The position numbers and the translations under genes are program-made. A DNA stretch of 64,000 bases from Macrostomum hystrix (lineage: Eukaryota; Platyhelminthes; Macrostomidae): positions 10,076,001 to 10,140,000 of the forward strand of contig CATNEN010000039.1 of assembly GCA_950097015.1 (NCBI GenBank), read 5' to 3'. Under the pieces are notes generated by a model. That model worked only from the letters and a program-made list of their open reading frames with translations, made no database searches and was not told where the DNA came from. Each line of letters opens with the position of its first letter. Position 1 is the stretch's first letter. Positions 53,661 through 64,000 of this stretch are shown one piece after another.

Positions 53661-54570
53661 CTCGTACATTGGTTTAATTATTTAAAAAAAAATTTGCATA
53701 TTAAATTGACGCCCGACGCTTTAAATGATGGTCACAGCAGCATGACTAAGTAGTAAATATCTGTGTTTTTATAGAAATCTGATTTTGTTCTCTGTAATGC
53801 AACAAAGCAATGAGGCAGCTGTGGCTAACTTTGGGCTTGCTATATTGATCTCGGTTTTACGTACTTTTTTCATAAGCCGAAATCATTGGCACAAAAGTTC
53901 ACTGCAAAGTCGGATCCGATGGCTTCACGTACCTGTGGGCGTTAGATTGTTATTTGAAAATTGATTATTATGTATCGTATGATCGGAAAATTGTTTCTCT
54001 TTTAATTTACATCACTTTTGTCCACTTGACGTTCGTCATTTTTTTGTTGGCTGGATTGCAAACTTCCAATAGATTTCATTCTATTCATATCTTTGGTAGT
54101 TGAAACAATGATGTTAATCGTTTTTTCTAATGGCGACTTGGCAGCACTGACATAAAGAGTGTGTCGACTATAATACGAGTATAAATATTTTTGTTTTCGT
54201 ACATCATTTGTTTCTCTGAATCCTTTGCGACTTTAAATGCTGTAGTGTATATTTGTATATATGTAAGAAAGGAGGTATTGTTGGTCACGTATTTTAATTT
54301 AAGCAGCTAGGAAATAGATGTGGAGCCTCGCCTTTAGGTATGTAAAAAAAGGTTCATATTGAGTAAAGTATAAAATATAAAGTTGTTATGCACAGTGATT
54401 CGGAGTTAACACATGTGACAGAAGGATTGGGTACACAGACCGTGTTTTGACCCAAATGTCAATCTCTATAATTTTGCACTCAACATGTTTTATCCCTCAT
54501 GTAATTAATTACCTTACACTACACTTTCAGGCAACTTACAACATTACTTTTATCGCCGGCCCTGAACAGA
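53661..54570. other. Intergenic DNA
   Basis: AT-rich sequence without recognisable genes. Confidence 0.4.
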
Positions 54571-54579
54571 GCAAGGGTG

Positions 54580-54860
54580 GGGTGGGAAGGGAAGCGGCGG
54601 GAAGGGCAGGGATGGGAGTGGCAGTCAGAAGGGCAGCGGTGGGAAGGGCAGGGGTGGTGGGAAGGGCAGGGGCGGTGGGAAGGGCAGTGGTGGTCGGAAG
54701 GGCAGGGGTGGTCGGAAGGGCAGTGGCGATGGAAAACGGTGGGGTGGCAGGGATAGGTGGGGTTAGTGTATGCGGCGGCCGTGGAGGCGATGGCGGCGGC
54801 GGTGCCATCGACTGCCAAGGTGGCGGCGGCGATGGCCAAGGTGGCAGCAAGCTACCACTT
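54580..54860 (+). repeat. G-rich degenerate repeats
   Basis: Loose GGAAGGGCAGGGGTGGTC units and GGCGGCGGCGATGG runs. Frames on both strands here are compositional, and I do not support a gene. Confidence 0.7.
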
Positions 54861-56390
54861 AATCTTCTTAGATGGAAGTTTGATATAGTGTCATTTTGAT
54901 GTTGATTGATAGATAAGATGGATAGTTTGTTGATGGAACTTGATTGGGCTTTTTTAGTTTTAGTTTTTAGTAGGGTGAAAGAGATCAATTACTAATTCTC
55001 GTACAGTCATTTCGTTCTATTTCGCACGTTATGTTTTGCATCATTTTCATTTTCAGTTCGATGCTTTTGGTTTGGTAAGTATTATATATGAGCCAGTGAG
55101 AAGACAGAGACCTTCGATACATATAGGATACATTGTATTGGTTAAACTTTGAAGAACTTGCTGCATACTTTGATATGCATCACGGCTCACTCATCCCGTA
55201 ATAAGTCACCGACTTCATTACTAGCCTAGTAGTGAAAATAAACATAGAGGCGAACAATAGATGAAAGGTTTTAGATTGTAGTTAAAGTTTGCCTAAGGTG
55301 AAAATATTTGGCTAACGGCTATTAGTTTATTTGGCTAAAAGTCCTGATGCCCTTCCCACTATTATGCCGCCTAGCTAGAAGTAAAAGTCCCTTAGGAATA
55401 ACAATCAAAGCCGCTACGCGGGTTACTTAGCTGAATACCGATCGCGTGCTGCAGGCCTGTAGTTCTCGAGGGAGGGTAGGGCAAAATCAGCAAAGGCAGA
55501 GGAGGGGAAAGCTAGATGTGAGCTGGCAGGGGCCAACGCACTAGTGAGCGCAATGCGCAATTTGCAGAGCTCACCTAAAGAGGTGGCTTTTACTATTGGG
55601 GGCTTATAGGCAGGCAATGAGCCTGTGAGCGCTAAATGAGCTTAAAGCTCGAGGGTCTAAGCTCTAAGTGGGGGAGATAGGGCCGTCGGGGAAGACGGTC
55701 CTGGAAGGGTGAGTCAAGTCTCTGGGCGGAGGTCCTAGAGGGAGCAGCGCAGCGCGCTTGCTTAAATAGTCCTGCAGCACGCCAACCTCGACATTCATCA
55801 AAGCAACCCACATTCGCGCCAGCCTGTCAACGAGGGATCGGGGCGGCGATAGACCGCCCTGATCGCCCAATGAACCGGCGACGGGAAACGACAGGTGTTC
55901 TGCGCGAACAGCCGTCGGCAGTCGGCCAGCAATTGTTACTCCGCCGGGACAATGGGAAGCGCAGGCGCCGACCTGCCTACAGTGATATTACATGTATCTA
56001 AAAGGAGGAAGGTCATAAAGTCGAGCTGGGCTCGAATACTGTAAAGAAGTGGGGACATGAAGAATTAATGATCACTCATAATGCCCGAGTGATTCCCAAC
56101 ATCTGATCGCGGTTTGGAGGAGAATTATGACCTAGACTAGCTCATACAGTAGAGTTATGGCCGCGATCAGTCATTCCTACAAGGGTCTAGACAGATCCAG
56201 GGAGAGGGGATTCGGTGGCTACTCAATTCACCGCCGCCCCAAACCCGGCCCTAAGATTAATGATCTTGTTTTGCGGCCAGCTGCTATGTGGGTCGCGATT
56301 ATCACTGCCTAAAAAATGAATAATTCTGCTGGCTCACATTCCCACTCGATTCCCGTAGCACACTCCACATCATAAGATAGAAAGCTTCTA
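54861..56390. other. Intergenic DNA with GC-rich unclassified block
   Basis: 55420-55990 is clearly more GC-rich than its surroundings. Minus-strand frames there (for example LVDRLARMWVALMNVEVGVL at 55664-55870) look protein-like but are short and unplaced. Possibly a fragment of an unidentified retroelement. Confidence 0.35.
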
Positions 56391-56722
56391 ATAGTACAAC
56401 ACAAAAGTTCATCTCAGAAAAGTCATGCATGAAAAAAGCAAAGTAGAGCTGAGATTTGACATAGACAAAAGGCGGGCACGCCTGTGTCAGCCAGCGCTGC
56501 CATAGACCGAGCCGGCTCGGACCTGTATTTTCTGCAGCATATTGAAGGGGCAGCGGCCCGAAACGAAGAACCAAATCTAACAACTGACAACACTCGACTA
56601 AGCATTCTGGCCGATTCTACTCAGCCGTTGCAAACCTGATCAGCAATTCAACTGCCACCTGCCAGCTAATCGACCAAATCTAACTGGGCTATTCGGAATC
56701 GAAGCTGGCAATCAAGACGACT

Positions 56723-57541
56723 ATGAAGCTGGTTATTGTTTGCGTGTTTCTTGCACTTGGAGGCATTCAGCTGGCTGATTGTATTAAATGTATCGGTTCG
56801 AGAATTGGGAAGGCATCATATCATACGTACAAGGACGAATCTATGAAAGGTGTTGAAAGTCATTGTAAATCATGGATCACCAAGTGTTATGTGGATTATT
56901 ATCGTGGAGGTGAAACTCGTGAAGTGGTGAGCGACCGAATGAATTAAACTAATTTAATTAGCATTTCAATTCGAAATCATAAAGCAACAGTTTGCCCAAT
57001 AAATTTTGCCCTATGCGGAAACTTTTTTTAGCTACTGGACTATTTTAGCTATGGTTGCGGCGCCTGTCGCCGTGCAAAATATTGCAAAGACTGCATGGGT
57101 GATAACTGCAATAAAGCGAGTCACTGGATCAATGATCTAGAACGTGATCTGGTACCATGCCTTCACTACATATCAGTTTCTATAGAAGTGAGAGCTCCAG
57201 AGGAAACTTTTTGCTATCCATCAGAAAAGTGCCTTAAATTAATTAATAGAAAGCAACTATCTAAGACATTTCCAGCGAACACAACCATTATCAGCTGTTC
57301 AAATTTTCTAAAAGTATATAACTCTTACCCCTTACTTGAACGATACGAATGTAGACCCAACGCAGAAAAAACTGATTGTATCAAATTACATCACATTACG
57401 AATGCTTGGCATCCGAATTGGCTGTTAGTAGCTGTACTGCTGGGCTGCACGATGATGATCGCGATTCTGATTGCGCTGTTGATTAAGTTCTGGCTGAAAA
57501 AAAAAAAACGCGAAAAGTCTCCTCGCAATATCAAAAACTGA
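56723..57541 (+). CDS. Ly6/uPAR-like membrane protein, paralogue B
   Basis: Exons 56723-56926 and 57032-57541 with the same splice sites and phase as paralogue A; 237 residues. The signal peptide is identical, and the conserved YCKDCMGDNCN and LCYPSEKC/YECRPNAEKTDC cores are kept (FCYPSEKC here). It has an insertion before the membrane helix (KLHHITNAWHPNW) and a longer basic tail (KKKKREKSPRNIKN). Similarity to A extends over the upstream 330 bp, the intron, the 3' flank and the 20-bp array, so this is a segmental duplication. The substituted ectodomain positions beside a nearly unchanged leader may reflect diversifying selection (inference). Confidence 0.85.
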
Positions 57542-57714
57542 CCGATTTCCTTTGCAAATCTCAAGCATGCCAGGCTTGTCATATTTTATGAAAATATATA
57601 TGTATGTATATCTCTGAATTCCGAATACTTTTTAACACTCCGTGCAAGCTGCAAAATGATCAGTTGAACCTGGCTTTGTCACATAGCTTGGGATTTGTCA
57701 CACATGTTGGGATT

Positions 57715-58545
57715 TGTCACATATGTTGGGATTTGTGAAACGGGTTGGGGATTTGTCTAACGGGTTAGGGATTTGTCTAACGGGTTGGGGATTTGTCTAA
57801 CGGGTTGGGGATTTGTCTAACGGGTTGGTGATTTGTCTAACTGGTTGGTGATTCGTCTAACGGGTTGGTAATTCGTCTAACGGATTGGTGATTTGTCTAA
57901 CGGGTTGGGGATTTGTCTAACGGGTTGGTGATTTGTCTAACTGGTTGGTGATTTGTCTAACGGGTTGGTGATTTGTCTAACTGGTTGGTGATTCGTCTAA
58001 CTGGTTGGTGATTTGTCTAACGGATTGGTGATTTGTCTAACGGGTTGGTGATTTGTCTAACGGGTTGGTGATTTGTCTAACTGGTTGGTGATTTGTCTAA
58101 CGGATTGGTGATTTGTCTAACGGGTTGGGGATTTGTCTAACGGATTGGTGATTTGTCTAACGGGTTGGTGATTTGTCTAACTGGTTGGTGATTTGTCGAA
58201 CGGGTTGGTGATTTGTCTAACTGGTTGGTGATTCGTCTAACTGGTTGGTGATTTGTCTAACGGATTGGTGATTTGTGTAACGGGTTGGTGATTTGTGTAA
58301 CGGATTGGTGATTTGTGTAACGGGTTGGTGATTTGTGTAACGGGTTGGTGATTTGTCTAACGGGTTGGGGATTTGTCTAACTGGTCGGTGATTTGTCTAA
58401 CGGGTTGGGGATTTGTCTAACGGGTTGGGGATTCGTCTAACTGGTTGGGGATTTGTGAAACGGGTTGGTGATTTGTCTAACTGGTTGGGGATTTGTCTAA
58501 CGGGTCGGTGATTTGTCTAACGGGTCGGTGATTTGTCTAACAGAC
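57715..58545 (+). repeat. 20-bp minisatellite downstream of paralogue B
   Basis: About 41 units of GGTTGGTGATTTGTCTAACG, same family and relative position as 43310-44705. Confidence 0.97.
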
Positions 58546-58915
58546 AGTTAGAAAACCCTAGCGCATTAGGAAAAGGCTAATTAATTAAATTAAACTAATT
58601 AATTTGAATAACCAAATCGACAGCATTATTGACCAGAACGCTTGTATTTTGTCTACATGTCAATCTTTTTTTGCAAATATGTCAGTTAGAACATGTAATT
58701 ATATTTAAAACTGTACACAATGGTTTATACTTTGAACTTAATTTCTTAAATTATCACTGTCAGTTTCTACCAAAACGAAAAGGAACCTGATGCAAATTTT
58801 AGAATTTGCAAGTAAGACTCGTTTTTTCTTTTACAACTTTTTATTTTTTTGTCAAACTTTACGACAATTGGCAAATGGACTTCAGAAAGTGGACTGAATC
58901 TTGGACCTTGCTTTC
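58546..58915. other. Intergenic DNA
   Basis: AT-rich unique sequence, no gene seen. Confidence 0.4.
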
Positions 58916-58919
58916 TGAT

Positions 58920-59095
58920 CTGATCTCCCCTTTCATGTCTCTCCTCTCAAATCTCCTATCTCAGACCTACCCTCTCAGACCGCCCTTCTCAGAATCTCCC
59001 CTCTCAGATCTCCCCTCTCAGATCTCCCCTCTCAGATCTCCCCTCTCAAATCTCCCCTTTCATATCTCCCCTCTCAGATCTCCACTGACCCACAT
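58920..59095 (+). repeat. 14-bp CTCCCCTCTCAGAT repeats
   Basis: About 12 imperfect units. Confidence 0.85.
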
Positions 59096-59495
59096 CAGAA
59101 AAATGCGGTAGTTCGGCAGTCGCATTTTTCCTATATTGCTTTTTTTATTCGACTGAAAAGCAATAAATATATTAGTCATGGAAGGAAATTGTTTTTTTCA
59201 TCTACAAAATAATAGTGGAAATGCAGGGCTTTCTCAGCAGACATTTAATTCGATACATAACGATAATAATAAATAACTAAACGAATGAAAACTTAGTATA
59301 TAATTGAATGCAACATATCGGTAAAGTATTTCGGAAAGCAGTTAGAATGGCGTGCTGATGTTTTTCACGTTGCTTTTTATTACTCAGAACTCTTAACAAA
59401 CAGGAGGTGTACCGTTTTTCTACACAAAATGTGGAATTAAAGAATTTCAGCGGTTTACTGAAAAGAAGACTTAAGTCTTTGTCCAAATTTCGCAG
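59096..59495. other. Intergenic DNA
   Basis: No gene seen. A minus-strand frame at 59277-59501 has no recognisable domain. Confidence 0.4.
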
Positions 59496-59499
59496 CTTC

Positions 59500-60018
59500 A
59501 TGTAGTACAGCTGTGACCTGAGTCACTGAAGGATCATGGAGTACAGCTGTGACCTGAGTCACTGAAGAATCATGTTGTACAGCTGTGACCTGCTGAAGAA
59601 TCATGTAGTACAGCTGTGACCTGAGTCGCTGAAGGATCATGGAGTACAGCTGTTACCTGAGTCACTGAAGGATCATGAAGTACAGCTGTGACCTGAGTCA
59701 CTGAAGGATCATGAAGTACAGCTGTGACCTGAATCACTGAAGGATCATGGAGTACAGCTGTGACCTGAGTCACTGAAGGATCATGGAGTACAGCTGTGAC
59801 CTGAGTCACTGAAGGATCATGGAGTACAGCTGTGACCTGAGTCACTGAAGGATCATGTAGTACAGCTGTGACCTGAGTCGCTGAAGGATCATGGAGTACA
59901 GCTGTGACCTGAGTCGCTGAAGGATCATGGAGTACAGCTGTGACCTGAATCACTGAAGGATCATGAAGTACAGCTGTGACCTGAGTCACTGAAGGATCAT
60001 GAAGTACAGCTGTGACCT
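59500..60018 (+). repeat. 36-bp minisatellite
   Basis: About 14 units built on GTACAGCTGTGACCTGAGTC plus ACTGAAGGATCATG(G/A)A. The period is divisible by three, hence spurious minus-strand frames. Each unit carries CAGCTG, an E-box. Confidence 0.96.
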
Positions 60019-61504
60019 TTGGTTAACGACTCGAACTTTTCAGCAGCAATACGCTGGCGAACTGTCGTTTTTCGGAATTCTTTTTTATTTAAATTAATTT
60101 TGTTTTCTAATTTTTTTATTATAAGATTGAAGCTTCTGTTTCGTGCTAATCTTGTCTTATAAAATTGGATTTAAAGCGCAAAGGATATTTATTCAACTTA
60201 AAATACGAGTAGTTCTCGTTACTGTGGTTGTAGTGATTTTCATATTCATTAGGCCCCCTATACAGCATGTTCTTAGACCTCAATCTCATACTCCACCCTT
60301 TAAGCATTCTTATATAATTTTTTGAGCAATCAATTTTTCAGACAGGCCCTATAATATTGAGAAAAATTCCTATTGGCGGCTTTTAAGCCTGATCCACGTG
60401 TACCTATTTAAACTTGTATTCTTTCAGCTTGTTTCTAAAATGTATACCATGTCATTTGATGTTAAATATGCGTCTCTTTAAGTAGACCAATATAATGTGA
60501 TTTTTCACAAAGGCCGAATTTGTTTAACTATTTGTTTTAGTCTATTTAAAATGTTTTGTAGACTAGAATTTTTAAATAGCTTATTTATAGGAAAGACTAT
60601 ATTTAGGAAAGAATTTCTACACTTGGTCTCTACTCTCTGCATTGATAACCTTCACTGTGCCTGATCCTGGACACAAAATGATTATATAGCGTTGTTTACT
60701 AGATTCAAAATGTTTTGCTTGTGGTAAATACATATCAAGGTTGTTTAAAAGTCTGTGAACTTTATAGGATGGGCCTAGTGGCTAGCAGTACATTGTCATT
60801 AGGCCTGAAAAACTACGAAGTGCAACACAAAAACTGAGCACCGTATTTACTTTAAGCCTCGGTGTTTAACTACCCCATATATAAAACTTTAGCTAGTTTT
60901 ACTAAACATTTTTTGCTAAGTGGCAAGGGCTTTTTTAATTAGCCTAGGTCTATTTGAATTATTGGTTAGGCCCCCTAGGCCTATAATATAATTGGCTATG
61001 GCAATTTCTCGATTTATCTATAGGTTAATTAGGTCTTTTAAATTCTTAAACATTATGGCGTAGTATTATATTGCTTCATTTCATGTTGATGTAATGTGAA
61101 ATATCTTAATGGTGGCTAGGCCCCTATTTATAGATCATTGTTGTACAAAATTAAATAAATCCCTGTTGCATATAGCACAGAACAGCACAGTACATATATG
61201 TATAGCATTATAGGGCCTAACACAAACTTTTGATTGCCTATAGCCCTATAGCAATTTAGTTTTTTAAGGTCAAGCCATTCAGGTTTATACCTACCTATTT
61301 AATTTTTTAAGTCAAGCAAAAATTAGCATAAAAGGTAATTATAATAAGAACTTATCTAGTCAATTGGAGAGCTCAATACTCTTAATCCAAATTCTTCAGT
61401 CTATCACAATTCTTGCTTTTTACTATAAATAAAATCATGTTATGAACAAATCCATTTTCTCCTTATTTTACAATTTAAGAATGTATATTTCTGTAATTTT
61501 TCAG
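60019..61504 (+). other. LKB1 upstream region
   Basis: AT-rich with many TAGGCCTA-like motifs (60770-61260). A clear acceptor-like TGTAATTTTTCAG (AG at 61503-61504) lies 72 nt before the start codon, so a 5' non-coding exon or trans-splicing is likely. Confidence 0.45.
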
Positions 61505-61576
61505 AGATAAAGCTAGGCTTGACATAAATCAGCAATCAGTTTGAGAAATCCAAAGAAAAACACTAAATACAGCCAA

Positions 61577-63723
61577 ATGGACACAGATGACGAGCAATTC
61601 TCTTGCAACCTCAGCGACCTGATTACACGGCTAGATGCACCGCCAATTTTGTACACACCTAAGCCACCAAAGCTGCTGCTAGATCGCTATCTGATTGGCA
61701 ACCAGTTAGGCCAGGGCTCTTATGGAAAGGTGAAGCTGTGCATTGACACCCAATCAAAAAAGCGCCTAGCGGTGAAGATTGTGACACTGCGTTTGGTGCG
61801 CAAAATTTCACATGGAGCCGAAAATGTCGACCAAGAGGCTGCCGCCCTGCGCAGGCTTGTGCACGACAATGTCACCCGCCTCTACGCTGATTTCCTGTCT
61901 GCTGATGGCGGCAAACGCTACCTGGTGATGGAATGGGCCGTCTGTAGTATTCATGACCTGCAGACTAAAGGTGCGATAGTCGGTGGGTGAGCGGTAGTGA
62001 TTAAAGCAACAGCTAAATTCTAAGGCGGGGCCACATATATTTTGGTTTGGGAGCTTGTCGTGCACTTTAACGCCTTTGCCTCTCGCACCAAAGGTCCCTG
62101 AGCTCGACTCCGCGGCGAGGCCAGATTAGCTAATTTGGGGTGCAGCCACGGAGAGAGGCTTGTGGCTTGTGCAAGGTCCAATAATTGTGCTCCTAGGCAC
62201 AGTGAAAGTTTGCACTGCCTGACGTTGCAAAAGTCTGGGTATATGTACATACCTGTGTGAGCGTATGCCTGCATACGGTATCTGTGTGTGCTCAGCTGAA
62301 TGGGCAGAATAGTTATCAAATGCTGTACCAGTGCCCATAGCCCACTTGCTTATATTACCAATATTATTATTAAAGGTGTGGAGTCTCAGCAGCAGACCTG
62401 CCGATACCTCCCAGAGTCGCAGGCTCGCCACTATTTCTCGCAGGTGTTATGCGGAGTTGAGTACCTGCACTCTATGCGCCTAGTGCACAAAGACTTGAAG
62501 CCGGGAAATCTGCTTCTAACACCAAAGCAGCAGGTGAAAATTGCCGACTTTGGAGTCTGCGAATGGCTGCCGGAACAGGCCGTCGGTGCAGCAGATGACA
62601 CTGATGACGATTTTATTACCGGCAGTCAAGCTACACCTGCCATACAACCACCTGAGGTTAGACTAGAGAATTTTCTGGTCTCTTATAATTAGTAAACTTT
62701 TTATCCTCACTTTATTAACTGCGGGGTCAGTAAGTCAGTTGTTATCCCCACTTCCTGATCCCCTCAGTAGAGAGTCTGCTGTTATCCACTTCCTGACCGC
62801 CTCAGTAGGGAGTCTGCTGTTATTCCCACTTCCTGATCCCTCAGTCAGTAAGTCAGCTGTTATCCCCACTTCCTGATCCCCTCAGTAGAGAGTCTGCTGT
62901 TATCCCCACTTCCTGATCCCCTCAGTAGAGAGTCTGCTGTTATCCCCACTTCCTGATCCCCTCAGTAGAGAGTCTGCTGTTATCCCCACTTCCTGATTCC
63001 CTCAGTCAGTAAGTCAGCTGTTATCCCCACTTCCTGATCCCCTCAGTAGAGAGTCTGCTGTTATCCCCACTTCCTGATCCCCTCAGTCAGGGAGTCAGCT
63101 GTTATGCCCACTTCCTGATCCCCTCAGTCAGGGAGTCTGCTGTTATCCCAACTGCCAGATCCCCTCAGTCAGGGTGTCTGCTGTTATTTATTGTGTGGGA
63201 TAAGTGAGCAGACTCACAATGTTCCCCTTCCTGCCAGGTGGCCAGCGGCTGCCGCAGGTTCTCTGGCCGCAAGCTAGACATGTACTGCTGCGGTGTGAGC
63301 CTGTACTTTATGGTGTGCGGCCGCGTACCGTACACTGGCCGCAGCGTCCTTCAAATCTACGAGGCCATCACGGCCGGCAAGTTCACAGTAGCCGACTGGG
63401 TCAGCCAGCCGTGCAGGCAATTGATTGTCGACCTGATGTCGCCCAGAAGCGAAGCTCGACCATCTGTTTCGGCGGCACGTCGATACGACTGGCTTGTAGC
63501 GGCTGCTTCAAGGAATGACGATGTCACAGACGGCAGCTGGTTAAGCCTGAACGACCTATTTCAAGTTGAATCGGAAGCCGATGCAGTTGATGGTTTAATT
63601 GGCGATTATCGACGACTGTCCGTGGACTCCGCGAACGCGTTGCCGGTTTCGGACATCCGGCTAGTTCGTGCACCGCAGGCCAAATCCGCTGGCAAGCATA
63701 GGCGCAGATGCGCCCTGTCTTGA
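61577..63723 (+). CDS. STK11: LKB1/STK11-like serine/threonine kinase (3 exons)
   Basis: LKB1 is the upstream kinase of AMPK and related kinases, active with STRAD and MO25. Exons 61577-61970, 62376-62656, 63238-63723; 386 residues (human 433). The Gly loop GQGSYG is at 45-50, the catalytic Lys in RLAVKIV (K67), HKDLKPGN at 169-176 (the HKD in place of HRD is an LKB1 trait), DFG at 189-191, and GSQATPAIQPPE resembles LKB1's SQGSPAFQPPE. The C-terminus CALS is a CaaX prenylation box after RRR, as in LKB1. Divergent points: DxWSxG reads LDMYCCG, the human DLG is DFG here, and the basic Ser phospho-site before the CaaX is absent. ATG 61577 (CCAAATGG) is the first in-frame start after an upstream acceptor. 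The SINE tail abuts the exon 2 acceptor. Confidence 0.88.
62040..62375 (+). mobile_element. SINE family 1, LKB1 intron 1
   Basis: Plus orientation: tRNA-like head (GAGCTCGACTCCGCGGCGAG as B-box region), family body (AGGCACAGTGAAAGTTTGCA, TGTGTGAGCGTATGCCTGCA), then a tail AATATTATTATTAAAG. The last AG of this tail is the splice acceptor of exon 2. Confidence 0.78.
62715..63185 (+). repeat. About 40-bp minisatellite, LKB1 intron 2
   Basis: About 11 units built on CTGTTATCCCCACTTCCTGA plus TCCCCTCAGTAGAGAGTCTG. Each unit has a pyrimidine stretch followed by CTCAG, again acceptor-like. Confidence 0.95.
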
Positions 63724-64000
63724 TTGGTTGACAGTAGTTTTAAGGCAGCTTTTCCTGCAGCCAATCAAATCGTGCCTAGAACAGATAAGAAAGAAATTGC
63801 ATCGCGCATGCATTTCTAATTGTGTGCATTGAAATAATTGAATATACTTATTTTAGCTTCGCAGTATTATACAGCATTCGTGGTGCCAGCATGAGATTTA
63901 TTATTAATTATTCTTGTCCTACATCTTACAAGTTGTAAACTAATTTCACTCGAGATTTTGTTTTACCTATCTATGCTGCTACAAGTAGCATCGTTCGACT
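63724..64000. other. LKB1 3' flank
   Basis: AT-rich, no canonical AATAAA seen before the window ends and no further gene. Confidence 0.4.

Noticed and set aside
54447-54988. 150-codon Gly/Arg-rich and Pro/Ser-rich frames on both strands
   Set aside because: Low-complexity G-rich repeats give long frames on both strands; no conserved motif.

Overview
The window is nuclear DNA of an invertebrate animal. Protein-coding genes are split by GT-AG introns, and the encoded families (EMC1, MCTP, LKB1/STK11, Ly6/uPAR) are metazoan. The mobile elements (Helitron, hAT-type MITEs, a P-like element with a THAP domain, a gypsy retrotransposon, tRNA-derived SINEs, a LINE fragment) are also animal-type. I cannot name the species. 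The outstanding feature is minisatellite load: about 26 tandem arrays, most with their own unit of 8 to 42 bp, cover about 20 kb of the 64 kb, inside introns as well as between genes.

Layout. 1730-13377 (+) is a complete 12-exon EMC1 gene predicted to encode 1004 residues; seven of its eleven introns contain a tandem array. 13525-18030 holds arrays and palindromes. 18035-19951 is a P-like DNA transposon with 31-bp perfect TIRs and a broken THAP protein. 20963-24038 (+) is a two-exon MCTP gene. 24.8-30.1 kb holds arrays plus a LINE fragment. 30705-36346 (+) is a small gene for a secreted peptide-like protein: a CCAAT/TATA promoter, a 13-codon first exon, and a 5.2-kb intron filled with a 22-bp minisatellite. 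36.6-41.1 kb holds 26-bp and 34-bp arrays. 42375-43144 and 56723-57541 (+) are two paralogous Ly6/uPAR-like membrane proteins, each followed by the same 20-bp array.

Between these paralogues lies a nest of mobile elements. A Helitron with exact termini (45894-49362, minus) has two hAT-type MITEs inside it. Next to it is a decayed gypsy pol (minus) with RING-like reading frames. 61577-63723 (+) is a three-exon, divergent LKB1-like kinase with a CaaX C-terminus.

The genes do not form a functional pathway. EMC1 serves membrane-protein insertion at the ER, MCTP is an ER calcium-sensor/tether type protein, and LKB1 is a cytosolic master kinase. What unites the region is genome structure: minisatellites in introns, arrays inside MITEs, and SINEs against splice sites. 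Exon borders were derived by hand from reading frame, phase and GT/AG sites with remembered family sequences as guide; no alignment or transcript data were available.
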